From NCBI RefSeq assembly GCF_042686175.1, contig NZ_JBHUOR010000143.1, forward strand, positions 1-64,000: a stretch of 64,000 bases of DNA. Reading direction: 5' to 3'. How positions within the stretch are numbered: position 1 is the stretch's first letter; each line of letters starts with the position of its first letter. Of the stretch, positions 56,883 to 64,000 are shown piece after piece. A model generated the notes under the pieces. That model made no database searches, was not told where the DNA came from, and saw only the letters and a program-made list of their open reading frames with translations. The position numbers were made by a program, and so were the translations under genes. This DNA comes from Kurthia populi. GTDB taxonomy: Bacteria; Bacillota; Bacilli; Bacillales_A; Planococcaceae.

Positions 56883-57881
56883 TTATTGTGTTGGTGTGCT
56901 CGTTGTACCGCTTTCCGCTTCTTTCTTTAACGTTTCTGAGCTTTCACCATTGAAGAAGCGTGACATATACTCTTTATTCGCATCCACATTAATATCTAGC
57001 ACAGAGCCTGCTTGCGGATAACGTCCATATTGATACGTCCCTTTTAGTGGAATCGTCATACGGTCGATGTTCACACCGCCGCCTTTTACGGCATTAAACA
57101 TTAACCCTACTTGTTGGCTTGTCGTTAAATCCGTTTGAATATAGCCTTCAAGCGCACCAATTAGTTTTGGATAGTTTTTTACATTTGAAGCAGATAATAC
57201 TTCGTCTTTCAATGCCTCAATCGCTTGTTGCTGGCGTTCTACACGACCAAAATCACCCTCTGCATCATAACGGAAACGTGCAAAGCCCAGTAATTCTTTC
57301 CCGTTCAAGCGCTGTGTGCCTTTTTTAAGGCTTACGCCAATATTTTTCGACATGTCATGCGGTACATTTACTTCTACCCCATTTGGTGCTGCAACATCCA
57401 CTAATTGCTCAAAATTTTTAAAATCAATAATTGCATAGTGATTAACTGTTACGCCAAACATATTATTTAATGTTTGCTGCAGTAAAGAAACGCCACCTAA
57501 ATAATACGCCGTATTTAATTTATAGCCTGTTTCGTATCCTGGGAAATGACTATAAATGTCGCGCATAAACGATACCATGCGTACATCATTTGTTTCCTGG
57601 TCCCAAGAAATGAGCATCATCGTGTCGGAACGTGATTGTTCTTCACCACGCGTATCGATCCCAATTAATAAAATATTTTCAACATTATTAATCGAAGGAT
57701 CTCCTTTAAATTCAATTTCTTGTTTATTTTCTTTTGACGCGAGATTATGCCCCGCCTTGTATTGGAAATAAAAATATCCCCCTAGTGCAAGCAAAATAGC
57801 GAAGAAAAATACGCCAAAGACACGTCCTTTACGCAATTTACGTTTTTTTCTTTTTGCCTGCTGTCTACGCTGTTCTGTCAT
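56883..57881 (-). CDS. LytR-CpsA-Psr (LCP) family protein, second copy
   Basis: 332 residues from the ATG at 57881 (AAAGGAGG upstream); the frame extends to 57941 without a site. Basic N-terminus (RRQQAKRKKRKLRKGR), signal-anchor helix at about 22-40, then the LCP domain: NILLIGIDTRGEEQSRSDTMMLISWD, MVSFMRDIYSHFPGY, KLNTAYYLGG, and the conserved GFARFRYDAEGDFGRVERQQQ. It is more divergent in the RxR motif than the paralogue at 8990-10045. It should attach wall polymers to peptidoglycan. Followed by the AI-2E permease. Confidence 0.9.
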   Translation of the reverse strand: MTEQRRQQAKRKKRKLRKGRVFGVFFFAILLALGGYFYFQYKAGHNLASKENKQEIEFKGDPSINNVENILLIGIDTRGEEQSRSDTMMLISWDQETNDVRMVSFMRDIYSHFPGYETGYKLNTAYYLGGVSLLQQTLNNMFGVTVNHYAIIDFKNFEQLVDVAAPNGVEVNVPHDMSKNIGVSLKKGTQRLNGKELLGFARFRYDAEGDFGRVERQQQAIEALKDEVLSASNVKNYPKLIGALEGYIQTDLTTSQQVGLMFNAVKGGGVNIDRMTIPLKGTYQYGRYPQAGSVLDINVDANKEYMSRFFNGESSETLKKEAESGTTSTPTQ

Positions 57882-58044
57882 CGAGAAGCCTCCTTTATTC
57901 CTTATATAAACACTAAGAATTATCTTTACTAACGAAAGCAAGTATGTTTACAATGAAAACGTATAAACGCCCTTCTACATATTAGTAGTGATTTGTAGTA
58001 GAATCAAGCGTTATCAATCATTCCCCCACGAAGGAGATTTCATA

Positions 58045-58575
58045 ATGACACAGTCAACTTTACACAAAGCCACATTTGCAGGTGGTTGTTTTTGGTGTAT
58101 GGTCAAACCATTCGTTGAATGGGATGGCATCGAATCCGTTATTTCAGGTTATATGGGCGGTACAGCCGCTACTGCTACGTATGAGCAAGTTAAAAAAGGC
58201 ACTACGGGGCATAAAGAGGTTGTCCAAATAACCTATGACCCTACTCTGTTTTCATATGAACAATTGCTTGAATTATATTGGCAGCAAGTCGACCCTACTG
58301 ATGATGAAGGGCAGTTCCAAGACCGCGGTGACAATTACCGTGCAATGATTTTTTATCACGATGAAAAGCAGCGTCAAGCTGCTGAAGCGTCCAAGCAAGC
58401 ATTAATTGCCAGCAAGCGCTTTGCACAAGTTGTCACACCAATTGTCCCCGCACAAGCCTTTTATAAGGCCGAAGATTATCATCAGGATTTCTATAAGAAG
58501 AGTCCACAAGAATATCATGACGACCGGAAGCAATCAGGTCGTGATGACTTTATCGATGCACATTGGCAAAAATAA
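58045..58575 (+). CDS. msrA: Peptide-methionine (S)-S-oxide reductase
   Basis: 176 residues from the ATG at 58045 (GAAGGAG 8 nt upstream). The active-site GCFWC is at residues 14-18. YMGGTAATATYEQVKKGTTGHKEVVQITYDP, LYWQQVDPTDDEGQFQDRGDNYRAMIFYHDE and KAEDYHQDFYKKSP follow, all standard. It repairs methionine-S-sulfoxide in proteins. The GCFWC cysteines are the only ones, so the recycling cysteines of longer MsrA are absent. No msrB is fused or adjacent. Confidence 0.95.
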   Translation: MTQSTLHKATFAGGCFWCMVKPFVEWDGIESVISGYMGGTAATATYEQVKKGTTGHKEVVQITYDPTLFSYEQLLELYWQQVDPTDDEGQFQDRGDNYRAMIFYHDEKQRQAAEASKQALIASKRFAQVVTPIVPAQAFYKAEDYHQDFYKKSPQEYHDDRKQSGRDDFIDAHWQK

Positions 58576-58664
58576 TTCGTTATTAAGACGTATCTATGTA
58601 TGAAAGGTTCTTTTATGTAGTACCCTCGTCAAAATTTTATAAAACACGCTAGGAGATGGAATAT

Positions 58665-59570
58665 ATGGCATTGATTCTTATTATCTTGCCGGTGTTGATC
58701 GTCTTTGCGATTGGATATATCGGGCAAAAGAAACTACAGCTTGATATTAAAACGATTTCGACGATGTCTCTTTATTTAATGTCGCCACCACTTGCCTTTC
58801 GTACTTTTTATCAAACGCCGATTACAAAAGATTATGCATATATTTTTGCCTTTGCAATTTTACTATGTCTTCTATTATTTATTGTGACATGGTTTGCTTC
58901 AAAGAGCTTACGCACGTCGCGTTCAGAGTCTTCTGCCATGATGCTCGGAGCGGTCTTTATGAATAGTGGCAATTACGGCGCACCTGTCGCATTATTTGCA
59001 TTTGGGAATGAAGGCTTTCATGTCGCCGTCATTATTATGGTCATCCATTCGCTCTTTATGAACTCACTCGGCATTTTCTTTGCATCAATAGGTTCAAAGG
59101 ACAATGCCTCGGTGAAAGAAGCACTCAAGCAAGTATTTCATATGCCGGTATTATACGGTGCCGTGGCAGGTGTAGCCCTCCAATTACTGCATATTCCAAT
59201 CCATCAATCGATTATGGATGGTCTTAGCCTCGTCGCCGATGCATCGATTCCGGTTGTCATGCTTGTCCTTGGTATGCAATTAGCATCGATGTCACGTCGT
59301 CGTGTCAACTATCCCGTTATGGGTGTTACAAGCGTCATTCGTATTGTTGCGTCGCCACTAATTGCCGCTGCCATTTTATACTTTATGCCACTTGATCCGT
59401 TAATTAAATCGGTGCTTATTTTACAAGCGGCGATGCCTGCAGCTGCAAATACAACAATGCTCGCACTGCAATTTGATACAGAGCCAGACCTTGTATCATT
59501 CACAACATTTATGACAACGATTGTTAGTATTATTAGCATTCCGGTTGTACTCTTTTTCCTTGGTGTATAG
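58665..59570 (+). CDS. AEC family transporter
   Basis: 301 residues from the ATG at 58665 (GGAG at good distance; an ATG at 58656 directly abuts that site). Ten membrane helices. The two conserved regions of the auxin-efflux-carrier fold are MNSGNYGAPVALFAFGNEGFHVAVI and LQAAMPAAANTTMLALQFDTEPDLVSFTTFMTTIVSIISIPVV in outline. Bacterial members export organic acids such as malate or malonate; substrate here unknown. The EamA gene follows 49 nt later. Confidence 0.88.
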   Translation: MALILIILPVLIVFAIGYIGQKKLQLDIKTISTMSLYLMSPPLAFRTFYQTPITKDYAYIFAFAILLCLLLFIVTWFASKSLRTSRSESSAMMLGAVFMNSGNYGAPVALFAFGNEGFHVAVIIMVIHSLFMNSLGIFFASIGSKDNASVKEALKQVFHMPVLYGAVAGVALQLLHIPIHQSIMDGLSLVADASIPVVMLVLGMQLASMSRRRVNYPVMGVTSVIRIVASPLIAAAILYFMPLDPLIKSVLILQAAMPAAANTTMLALQFDTEPDLVSFTTFMTTIVSIISIPVVLFFLGV

Positions 59571-59619
59571 CAGCAGCTGCTGTTGTACACTTTTTATTAG
59601 CTTAAAAGGAGGATGTTCA

Positions 59620-60531
59620 TTGAAAGCAATTCCACCATCACTATTATTACTAACCGCCACCTTATTATGGGGTGGAAATTTTGTTATCGGGAAAGCTGTC
59701 GCTACTAACTTGCCACCATTCACGCTTGCATTTCTTCGCTGGTGTGTGGCCCTTATCATCTTTTTACCGATCGTTTGGAAGCCCTTAAAGCGTGATTTCA
59801 AACAAATCATTCAGCACTGGCCAATTTTACTCCTACTAGGATTTACTGGTGTCGCCGCCTTTAATACACTCGTCTATATTGGCGTTCACTATACGACATC
59901 GATTAATGCTTCACTTATGAATATGTTAACGCCGGTGTTCATTTATTTATTAAGTTTTATCTTTTTAAAGGAGCATTTAAATCGCTTTCAGTTAATCGGC
60001 ACGGCCATGTCATTCATCGGCGTCTGCTTAATTATTTCACATGGTTCTCTTGTATCACTGCTTCATTTCACGTTTAATAAGGGCGACGTTATCGTCATTA
60101 TTGCGGTCATTTTGTGGAGTATTTATTCACTTCTAGTTAAACAATACGCAACGCACCTTCCCGGACAAGCGACCTTTTTTCTGTCGATTGTCATCGGCAC
60201 GATTATGCTCGCACCATTTTTCATTTATGAGCAAATAACTGTCACAGCACCAATTGTCTGGAATGGCTTAAGCTTTTTTGCGATCTTTTACACCGGTATT
60301 TTCGCATCAATCATTGCCTTTTTAGCATGGAATACTGGTGTCGTTCGTTACGGAGCGAACCGCGCTGGTATTTATTTAAACTTCATTCCGGTATTTGCAT
60401 CTATTTTCGCTGTGGCTTTTTTAGATGAATCCCTACTATGGTCCCAAATCGCTGGTGGCTTGTTTGTTATCGCAGGCGTTTATACAACGAGCTTGCATCT
60501 TAAAAAATCTTTCGCATCTTCTGAAAAATAA
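59620..60531 (+). CDS. EamA/DMT family transporter
   Basis: 303 residues from the TTG at 59620, supported by AAAGGAGG 7 nt upstream. Two five-helix EamA repeats: LLLLTATLLWGGNFVIGKAVATNLPPFTLAFLRW...VYIGVHYTTSINASLMNMLTPVFIYLLSFIFLKEHL and VIIAVILWSIYSLLVKQYATHLP...FAIFYTGIFASIIAFLAWNTGVVRYGANRAGIYLNFIPVFASIFAVAFLDE in outline. The DMT exporters of this kind (YdcZ/RhaT-like) move amino acids or metabolites. Likely cotranscribed with the AEC gene. Confidence 0.9.
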   Translation: MKAIPPSLLLLTATLLWGGNFVIGKAVATNLPPFTLAFLRWCVALIIFLPIVWKPLKRDFKQIIQHWPILLLLGFTGVAAFNTLVYIGVHYTTSINASLMNMLTPVFIYLLSFIFLKEHLNRFQLIGTAMSFIGVCLIISHGSLVSLLHFTFNKGDVIVIIAVILWSIYSLLVKQYATHLPGQATFFLSIVIGTIMLAPFFIYEQITVTAPIVWNGLSFFAIFYTGIFASIIAFLAWNTGVVRYGANRAGIYLNFIPVFASIFAVAFLDESLLWSQIAGGLFVIAGVYTTSLHLKKSFASSEK

Positions 60532-60691
60532 TTTTTACCGCGCAAACCACCGCCCTACATACATTTGATGATTTTTCGCAAAAAAAATTTTCTATTATAC
60601 AAACTTTTCATCGTGCCAAAACGTTTAATTATTACAAGAAAAGGTTATGAATAACTATAAGACAAGCATGACCTACAAGGAGGCGTTTAAG

Positions 60692-61453
60692 ATGAAAAAA
60701 ATGACAAAAACATTCGGTACTATCGCATTATCGCTAGGATTACTTTCAACGACCATCGCGACAGACACTGTGAATGCAGCAACGTATGATACCGCATCAA
60801 TTAAGGATTTCCGTACTGTACATACGCAGACTTCGGTATATTCTAAACCATCGCAAACAGCCAAAAAAGTAGGCTCACTTCGTTCAACGGAAGCAGTTGT
60901 TATTAACAAAAATGTGGCAAATGGTTGGACGAAAATCCGTTTCGGTTTTGAGACAGGATATGTGAAAACATCCGCGCTAAAAAAAGCGGCTGCGAACACG
61001 TCTACATCATACGCAAAAAATATTTCAAAAAAATATACGTATGCAATGCCACAAAACAAAGGCTCTGAATTCACAACACAATATGTTGCACAATTTAAAA
61101 AGGCAATGGCGTATAACGACTCATCTGTTAACTTCTGGTTCTATAATTCTGAGCCAGATGCACAAGGGGTAACAGAGTACGATACAGCGAAAGGTTTATA
61201 TGTTGGGAATGTGGATACAGGAAAGCTAGAGCTAGCTGTCCCATACCCAGCGAAAAAAGGCACTTCATTTAAAGGCTTTGATCATAAAAAGTCAGTTGTA
61301 TTTTCGACAACAGCTACTGTAAAACTTCACGGTAAAACGTATAAAAACGTCGTTATCATTAAAAATGGCGGCCAACAATATTACTACGCACCAAACAAGG
61401 GGCTAATCCAATTACGTGAAAATGGTAAGGCACTTGTTAAATTAGTAAAATAA
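60692..61453 (+). CDS. Secreted protein with an SH3-like domain
   Basis: 253 residues from the ATG at 60692 (AAGGAGG 8 nt upstream). A clear signal peptide (MKKMTKTFGTIALSLGLLSTTIATDTVNA) with a likely cut after NA. An SH3-type domain (TVHTQTSVYSKPSQTAKKVGSLRSTEAVVINKNVANGWTKIRFGFETGYVKTSALK in outline) follows. A C-terminal ~140-residue part is beta-rich, aromatic, without cysteine, and I do not recognise it. Probably binds the cell wall. Monocistronic. Confidence 0.8.
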   Translation: MKKMTKTFGTIALSLGLLSTTIATDTVNAATYDTASIKDFRTVHTQTSVYSKPSQTAKKVGSLRSTEAVVINKNVANGWTKIRFGFETGYVKTSALKKAAANTSTSYAKNISKKYTYAMPQNKGSEFTTQYVAQFKKAMAYNDSSVNFWFYNSEPDAQGVTEYDTAKGLYVGNVDTGKLELAVPYPAKKGTSFKGFDHKKSVVFSTTATVKLHGKTYKNVVIIKNGGQQYYYAPNKGLIQLRENGKALVKLVK

Positions 61454-61465
61454 CGCAAAAACGTT

Positions 61466-61498
61466 AAAGAGGCTTGGTTGCGACCAGCCTCTTTTTTT
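61466..61498 (+). terminator. Terminator after the SH3 protein gene
   Basis: AAAGAGGCTtGGT / ACCaGCCTCTTT with a 4-nt loop and seven T, 12 nt past the stop. The AAAGAGGCT / AGCCTCTTT arms recall the ends of the intergenic repeat family. Confidence 0.9.
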
Positions 61499-61530
61499 GT
61501 TGCGCACGACGCCTCAATTGTACGCGCTGT

Positions 61531-61539
61531 GGTATAATG
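61531..61539 (+). promoter_or_regulatory. Extended -10 promoter of the DHH gene
   Basis: TGGTATAAT (TG-n-TATAAT) lies 31 nt upstream of the start of the DHH gene; a good -35 is lacking, as usual for extended -10 promoters. Confidence 0.55.
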
Positions 61540-61570
61540 AGCACTATGTTTAAAGAAAGGCGTGAACACG

Positions 61571-62620
61571 TTGAAATTAAAAAATTTACCAAAAAAAATT
61601 GGTCACTATGATAAAGTTCACTTAATCTCGCATACAGATTTAGATGGCGTTGGACCCTCAATCGTCTTGCAAGCTTATGGCATTATGCACGAAGCTGATT
61701 TTGTTGAAACACGTAAAGTCGATGAAGCAGTCCTTGCTCGTTTAGAGGAGCTTCAAGATAATGAATTATTAATCATTACCGATTTAAGTGTAAGTGAAGA
61801 AGTCGCTGAAGCGATTACGAAAGTAAACAAAGAACCAAATGCACGCTTTGTTTGCCTTATTGACCATCATGCCTCTGCTCTTTATTTAAATGATTACTCA
61901 TGGGCATCTGAGATTCCTCTATTAGATGACATTAAAATGTCTGCTACTACATTAATTTTCAAATACTTAGATGAGGCTGGCTATGTGGTCAATCCTCAGT
62001 CTCAAGAAGAAGATGCAGAAGTCATCGATTATAGCCCACAGCAAATTGCTGTATTCTTTGATCGTTTAGCACGCTTCGTTGAAAATGTACGTCTATACGA
62101 TACATGGGATTGGCACGCATTAAAAATTCAAGAAGCTGCTGACTTAAATACGATTTTCTATGCACGTCGACGCCATGAATTCATTAAAGACCGTTTTAAC
62201 TACATCTTAACTGGCCAACTATTTACAGAAGCCGATGACACGTACTTAACGTTCTCAAAAGATGAATTACGAAAAGTGTTGAAGAAAAAAGAAAAACAAC
62301 TCGTTATTGTAAAAGACTATTCATTAGAAGGCCATGACACACCACTTAATATCGGTGTTGTTGAAACCGATTCGTATATTAGCGAACTTGGCAATCATTT
62401 AGCGGAAAAATTCGCTGAAGAAATTGATTGCGTCTTTATTGTTAGTCTTGTTAAAAATCGTGTATCCCTTCGTTCAATTGGCAAAGCAGTCAATTTATCA
62501 GAAGTAGCGAAGCACTATAATGGTGGCGGACACCCTAATGCATCAGGCTGTGACCTATCAGCACTTGGTATGGACTTTATCGTTGCCATCCAAAATGCAC
62601 CGAAAGCTATTAAAAAATAG
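61571..62620 (+). CDS. DHH-family phosphoesterase, NrnB/YngD-like
   Basis: 349 residues from the TTG at 61571 (GAAAGG 10 nt upstream); a GTG at 61562 is too close to it. The DHH motifs are present: LISHTDLDGVGPSIVL (motif I), LLIITDLSVSEE (II), CLIDHHASALYL (III, DHH) and the C-terminal DHHA1 GGGHPNASGCDL. The motif I form SHTDLDGVG is like the 3'-5' oligoribonuclease NrnB (YngD) of B. subtilis, rather than NrnA. It probably degrades nano-RNAs or pAp with Mn2+. Monocistronic. Confidence 0.82.
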   Translation: MKLKNLPKKIGHYDKVHLISHTDLDGVGPSIVLQAYGIMHEADFVETRKVDEAVLARLEELQDNELLIITDLSVSEEVAEAITKVNKEPNARFVCLIDHHASALYLNDYSWASEIPLLDDIKMSATTLIFKYLDEAGYVVNPQSQEEDAEVIDYSPQQIAVFFDRLARFVENVRLYDTWDWHALKIQEAADLNTIFYARRRHEFIKDRFNYILTGQLFTEADDTYLTFSKDELRKVLKKKEKQLVIVKDYSLEGHDTPLNIGVVETDSYISELGNHLAEKFAEEIDCVFIVSLVKNRVSLRSIGKAVNLSEVAKHYNGGGHPNASGCDLSALGMDFIVAIQNAPKAIKK

Positions 62621-62684
62621 TAATTTTACAAAAAACGGCACTATCCCATTATTTTCATTCACATTTTGGACAAAATTTGATTTT

Positions 62685-62725
62685 AAGAGAAAACCGCGCT
62701 GCAATGCGGTTTTCTCTTATTTTTA
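62685..62725 (+). terminator. Terminator after the DHH gene
   Basis: AAGAGAAAACCGC / GCGGTTTTCTCTT is a perfect 13-bp stem with a 9-nt loop followed by a U-rich tail. Confidence 0.9.
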
Positions 62726-62732
62726 GGTAAAA

Positions 62733-62746
62733 TGAAACCGTTTACT
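62733..62746 (+). promoter_or_regulatory. Candidate CcpA cre site
   Basis: TGAAACCGTTTACT matches the cre consensus TGWNANCGNTNWCA at 13 of 14 positions (last base T for A). It lies 229 nt upstream of the acetyl-CoA hydrolase/transferase start, directly after the previous terminator. Confidence 0.6.
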
Positions 62747-62974
62747 TTTGTCAGAAAATAAAAAAATTATATGTTAGGGCTAGCGGAATGTGTCTATTTT
62801 GTGTAAAAATGTACGTAGGTAATTGAATTAGGATTTAATTACATCAATACGTGAATTCATCGGATGAATTAGCATATTTAAGTCATCCATCGTGGCATCC
62901 ATATCTTTATACATAAAGAGGTCCACAGTAATTAATGACCGTGTCATTAAATATCTTTTTTAGGGGGAGTTATT
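62747..62974. other. Leader of the acetyl-CoA hydrolase/transferase gene
   Basis: No gene. A 17-bp perfect palindrome AATTCATC-G-GATGAATT is at 62854-62870 and would suit an operator. I could not fix a -35/-10 pair with confidence. AGGGGGAG precedes the GTG start. Confidence 0.45.
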
Positions 62975-64000
62975 GTGAAAGAACAAATCGCAAAACGCTT
63001 AGGCATTAAAGGATTAGAAGAAAAAGTAATGACTGCTAGTGAAGCTGCTGCACTTATCGTAGACGGTACTGTTGTAGGTATGTCAGGCTTCACACGTGCT
63101 GGTGACGCGAAAGTCGTTCCTATGGCATTAGTAGAACGCGCTAAAAACGAACAAATTAAAATTGATGTATACACTGGTGCTTCATTAGGTCCAGAAGTTG
63201 ATAATCACTTAGCTGCTGCTGGTGTTATTAACAAACGTGGTCCTTTCCAAGGTGACCGTGTAATGCGTAACTTAATCAACACTGGTGAAATCACTTATGT
63301 CGATGCCCACCTTTCTCACAACGCTGAGTTAGTTCGTCAAGGTGTTATCGGTCCAATTAAACACGCAATCATTGAAGCTGTAGCAATCACTGAAGATGGT
63401 TACTTAATCCCAACAACTTCAGTTGGTAACTCACCAATCTTCGCTGATTACGCTGAAAACATCATCGTAGAATTAAACATTACACATCCAGAAACATTAA
63501 TCGGTATCCACGATATTTATGTTCCAGGTGAACAAGGTAAACGTGAACCATTCCCAATCACAAACGCTGACCAACGTATTGGTACAAAAGGTATCAAAAT
63601 TGATCCTGCAAAAATCCAAGCAATCGTTATTTCTGAAGAGCCAGATGCACCTTCATTAATCGTTCCTCCAGACGAAGAAACACAAAAAATGGCGGACCAA
63701 TTATTAGAATTCTTCCAATCTGAAATCGACGCTGGTCGTTTAACAAAAGAATTAATGCCTCTACAATCAGGCGTAGGTTCTGTAGCAAACGCTGTACTTG
63801 ATGGCTTTGCAAACTCAGATTTCGAAAACTTAGTCGTATCTTCAGAAGTACTTCAAGATGCTGTATTCAATTTAATCGATGCTGGTAAAGTACGCTTTGC
63901 AGCAGCAACTTCTATTACATTAACAGAAGAGTTACAAAAGAAAGTTTACGGCAACTTAGAAGCATACGCTGACAAGATCTTACTTCGCCCACAAGAAATC
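62975..64000 (+). CDS. Acetyl-CoA hydrolase/transferase family protein (partial)
   Basis: GTG start with AGGGGGAG; 342 codons run open to the window edge (full length about 500). N-terminal MKEQIAKRLGIKGLEEKVMTASEAAALIVDG, then VGMSGFTRAGDAKVVP; LQSGVGSVANAVLDGFANS is the CoA-loop Q-x-G-x-G motif, and SSEVLQDAVFNLIDAGKVRFAAATSIT contains the catalytic Glu position (S-E-V). It fits succinate/acetate CoA-transferases or acetyl-CoA hydrolase. Codon use is strongly biased to GGT, GCT, CGT, AAC, TTC, TTA, unlike neighbours, indicating high expression. Cut by the right edge. Confidence 0.9.
   Translation, partial: MKEQIAKRLGIKGLEEKVMTASEAAALIVDGTVVGMSGFTRAGDAKVVPMALVERAKNEQIKIDVYTGASLGPEVDNHLAAAGVINKRGPFQGDRVMRNLINTGEITYVDAHLSHNAELVRQGVIGPIKHAIIEAVAITEDGYLIPTTSVGNSPIFADYAENIIVELNITHPETLIGIHDIYVPGEQGKREPFPITNADQRIGTKGIKIDPAKIQAIVISEEPDAPSLIVPPDEETQKMADQLLEFFQSEIDAGRLTKELMPLQSGVGSVANAVLDGFANSDFENLVVSSEVLQDAVFNLIDAGKVRFAAATSITLTEELQKKVYGNLEAYADKILLRPQEI

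Noticed and set aside
60673..61074. 133-codon frame antisense to the SH3 protein gene
   Set aside because: No ribosome site; the plus-strand gene has a signal peptide and strong Shine-Dalgarno.
1..64000. CRISPR arrays, tRNA or rRNA genes, toxin-antitoxin or phage-defence systems
   Set aside because: No regularly spaced repeats, no tRNA cloverleaf or rRNA sequence, and no protein with such motifs seen on reading through.

Overview
The window looks like chromosome of a low-GC Gram-positive rod of the order Bacillales, most likely the Planococcaceae/Caryophanaceae side (Kurthia, Lysinibacillus or Solibacillus relatives). This rests on AGGAGG-type ribosome binding sites, frequent GTG/TTG starts, an LtaS-type lipoteichoic acid synthase, two LytR-CpsA-Psr proteins, T-box and S-box leaders, Bacillus-style cydABCD and argCJBD operons and dense U-tailed terminators. 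The genus is an inference. Almost everything is core metabolism. I see no tRNA, rRNA, CRISPR array, prophage or defence island.

Layout: 1-84 is the tail of an IS30-type transposase. 139-10045 holds an Est30-type carboxylesterase, a hemolysin III homologue, an enoyl-CoA hydratase, a DUF896 protein, a HAD / P-loop / acetyltransferase operon, a DUF218 operon and an LCP protein. 10243-12141 is the LTA synthase, followed by a gene-free, hairpin-rich kilobase. 13197-17121 has small proteins and proBA under a proline T-box. 17484-22945 carries small membrane and TPR proteins, a YitT protein, a split MFS transporter divergent from a YeiL-like regulator, and an aminotransferase. 23083-26423 is nudix-topB-maf. 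26538-29756 has cdd, acetyltransferases, a DUF3817-MFS fusion and thiW with a TPP riboswitch. 29944-35769 is cydABCD. 36043-39440 has nnrDE and an alanine/sodium symporter. 39577-43881 has a C39-like protein, a Tet(M)-like GTPase, a MaoC-like protein and a patatin. 44041-50560 has metA with a SAM-I riboswitch, a sigma-54 activator, a GABA-type permease with a sigma-54 promoter, and an aminotransferase. 50760-54890 is argCJBD. 55134-62620 has a Spo0M-like protein, an AI-2E permease, a second LCP protein, msrA, AEC and EamA transporters, an SH3 protein and a DHH phosphoesterase. The window ends inside a highly expressed acetyl-CoA hydrolase/transferase gene.

Regulation is unusually legible: three RNA switches (Pro T-box, TPP, SAM-I), one textbook -24/-12 sigma-54 promoter beside a matching enhancer-binding protein gene, candidate ARG boxes over the argC promoter, and a 13-of-14 match to the CcpA cre consensus upstream of the CoA-transferase.

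The best leads are a three-copy intergenic repeat of about 130 bp that always abuts a stop codon, the hairpin-dense gene-free kilobase at 12142-13196, the sigma-54 permease module, the DUF3817-MFS fusion, two genes broken by frame changes, and the TPP riboswitch pressed against the cydC stop codon. I do not see convincing evidence for a wholly new biological system.
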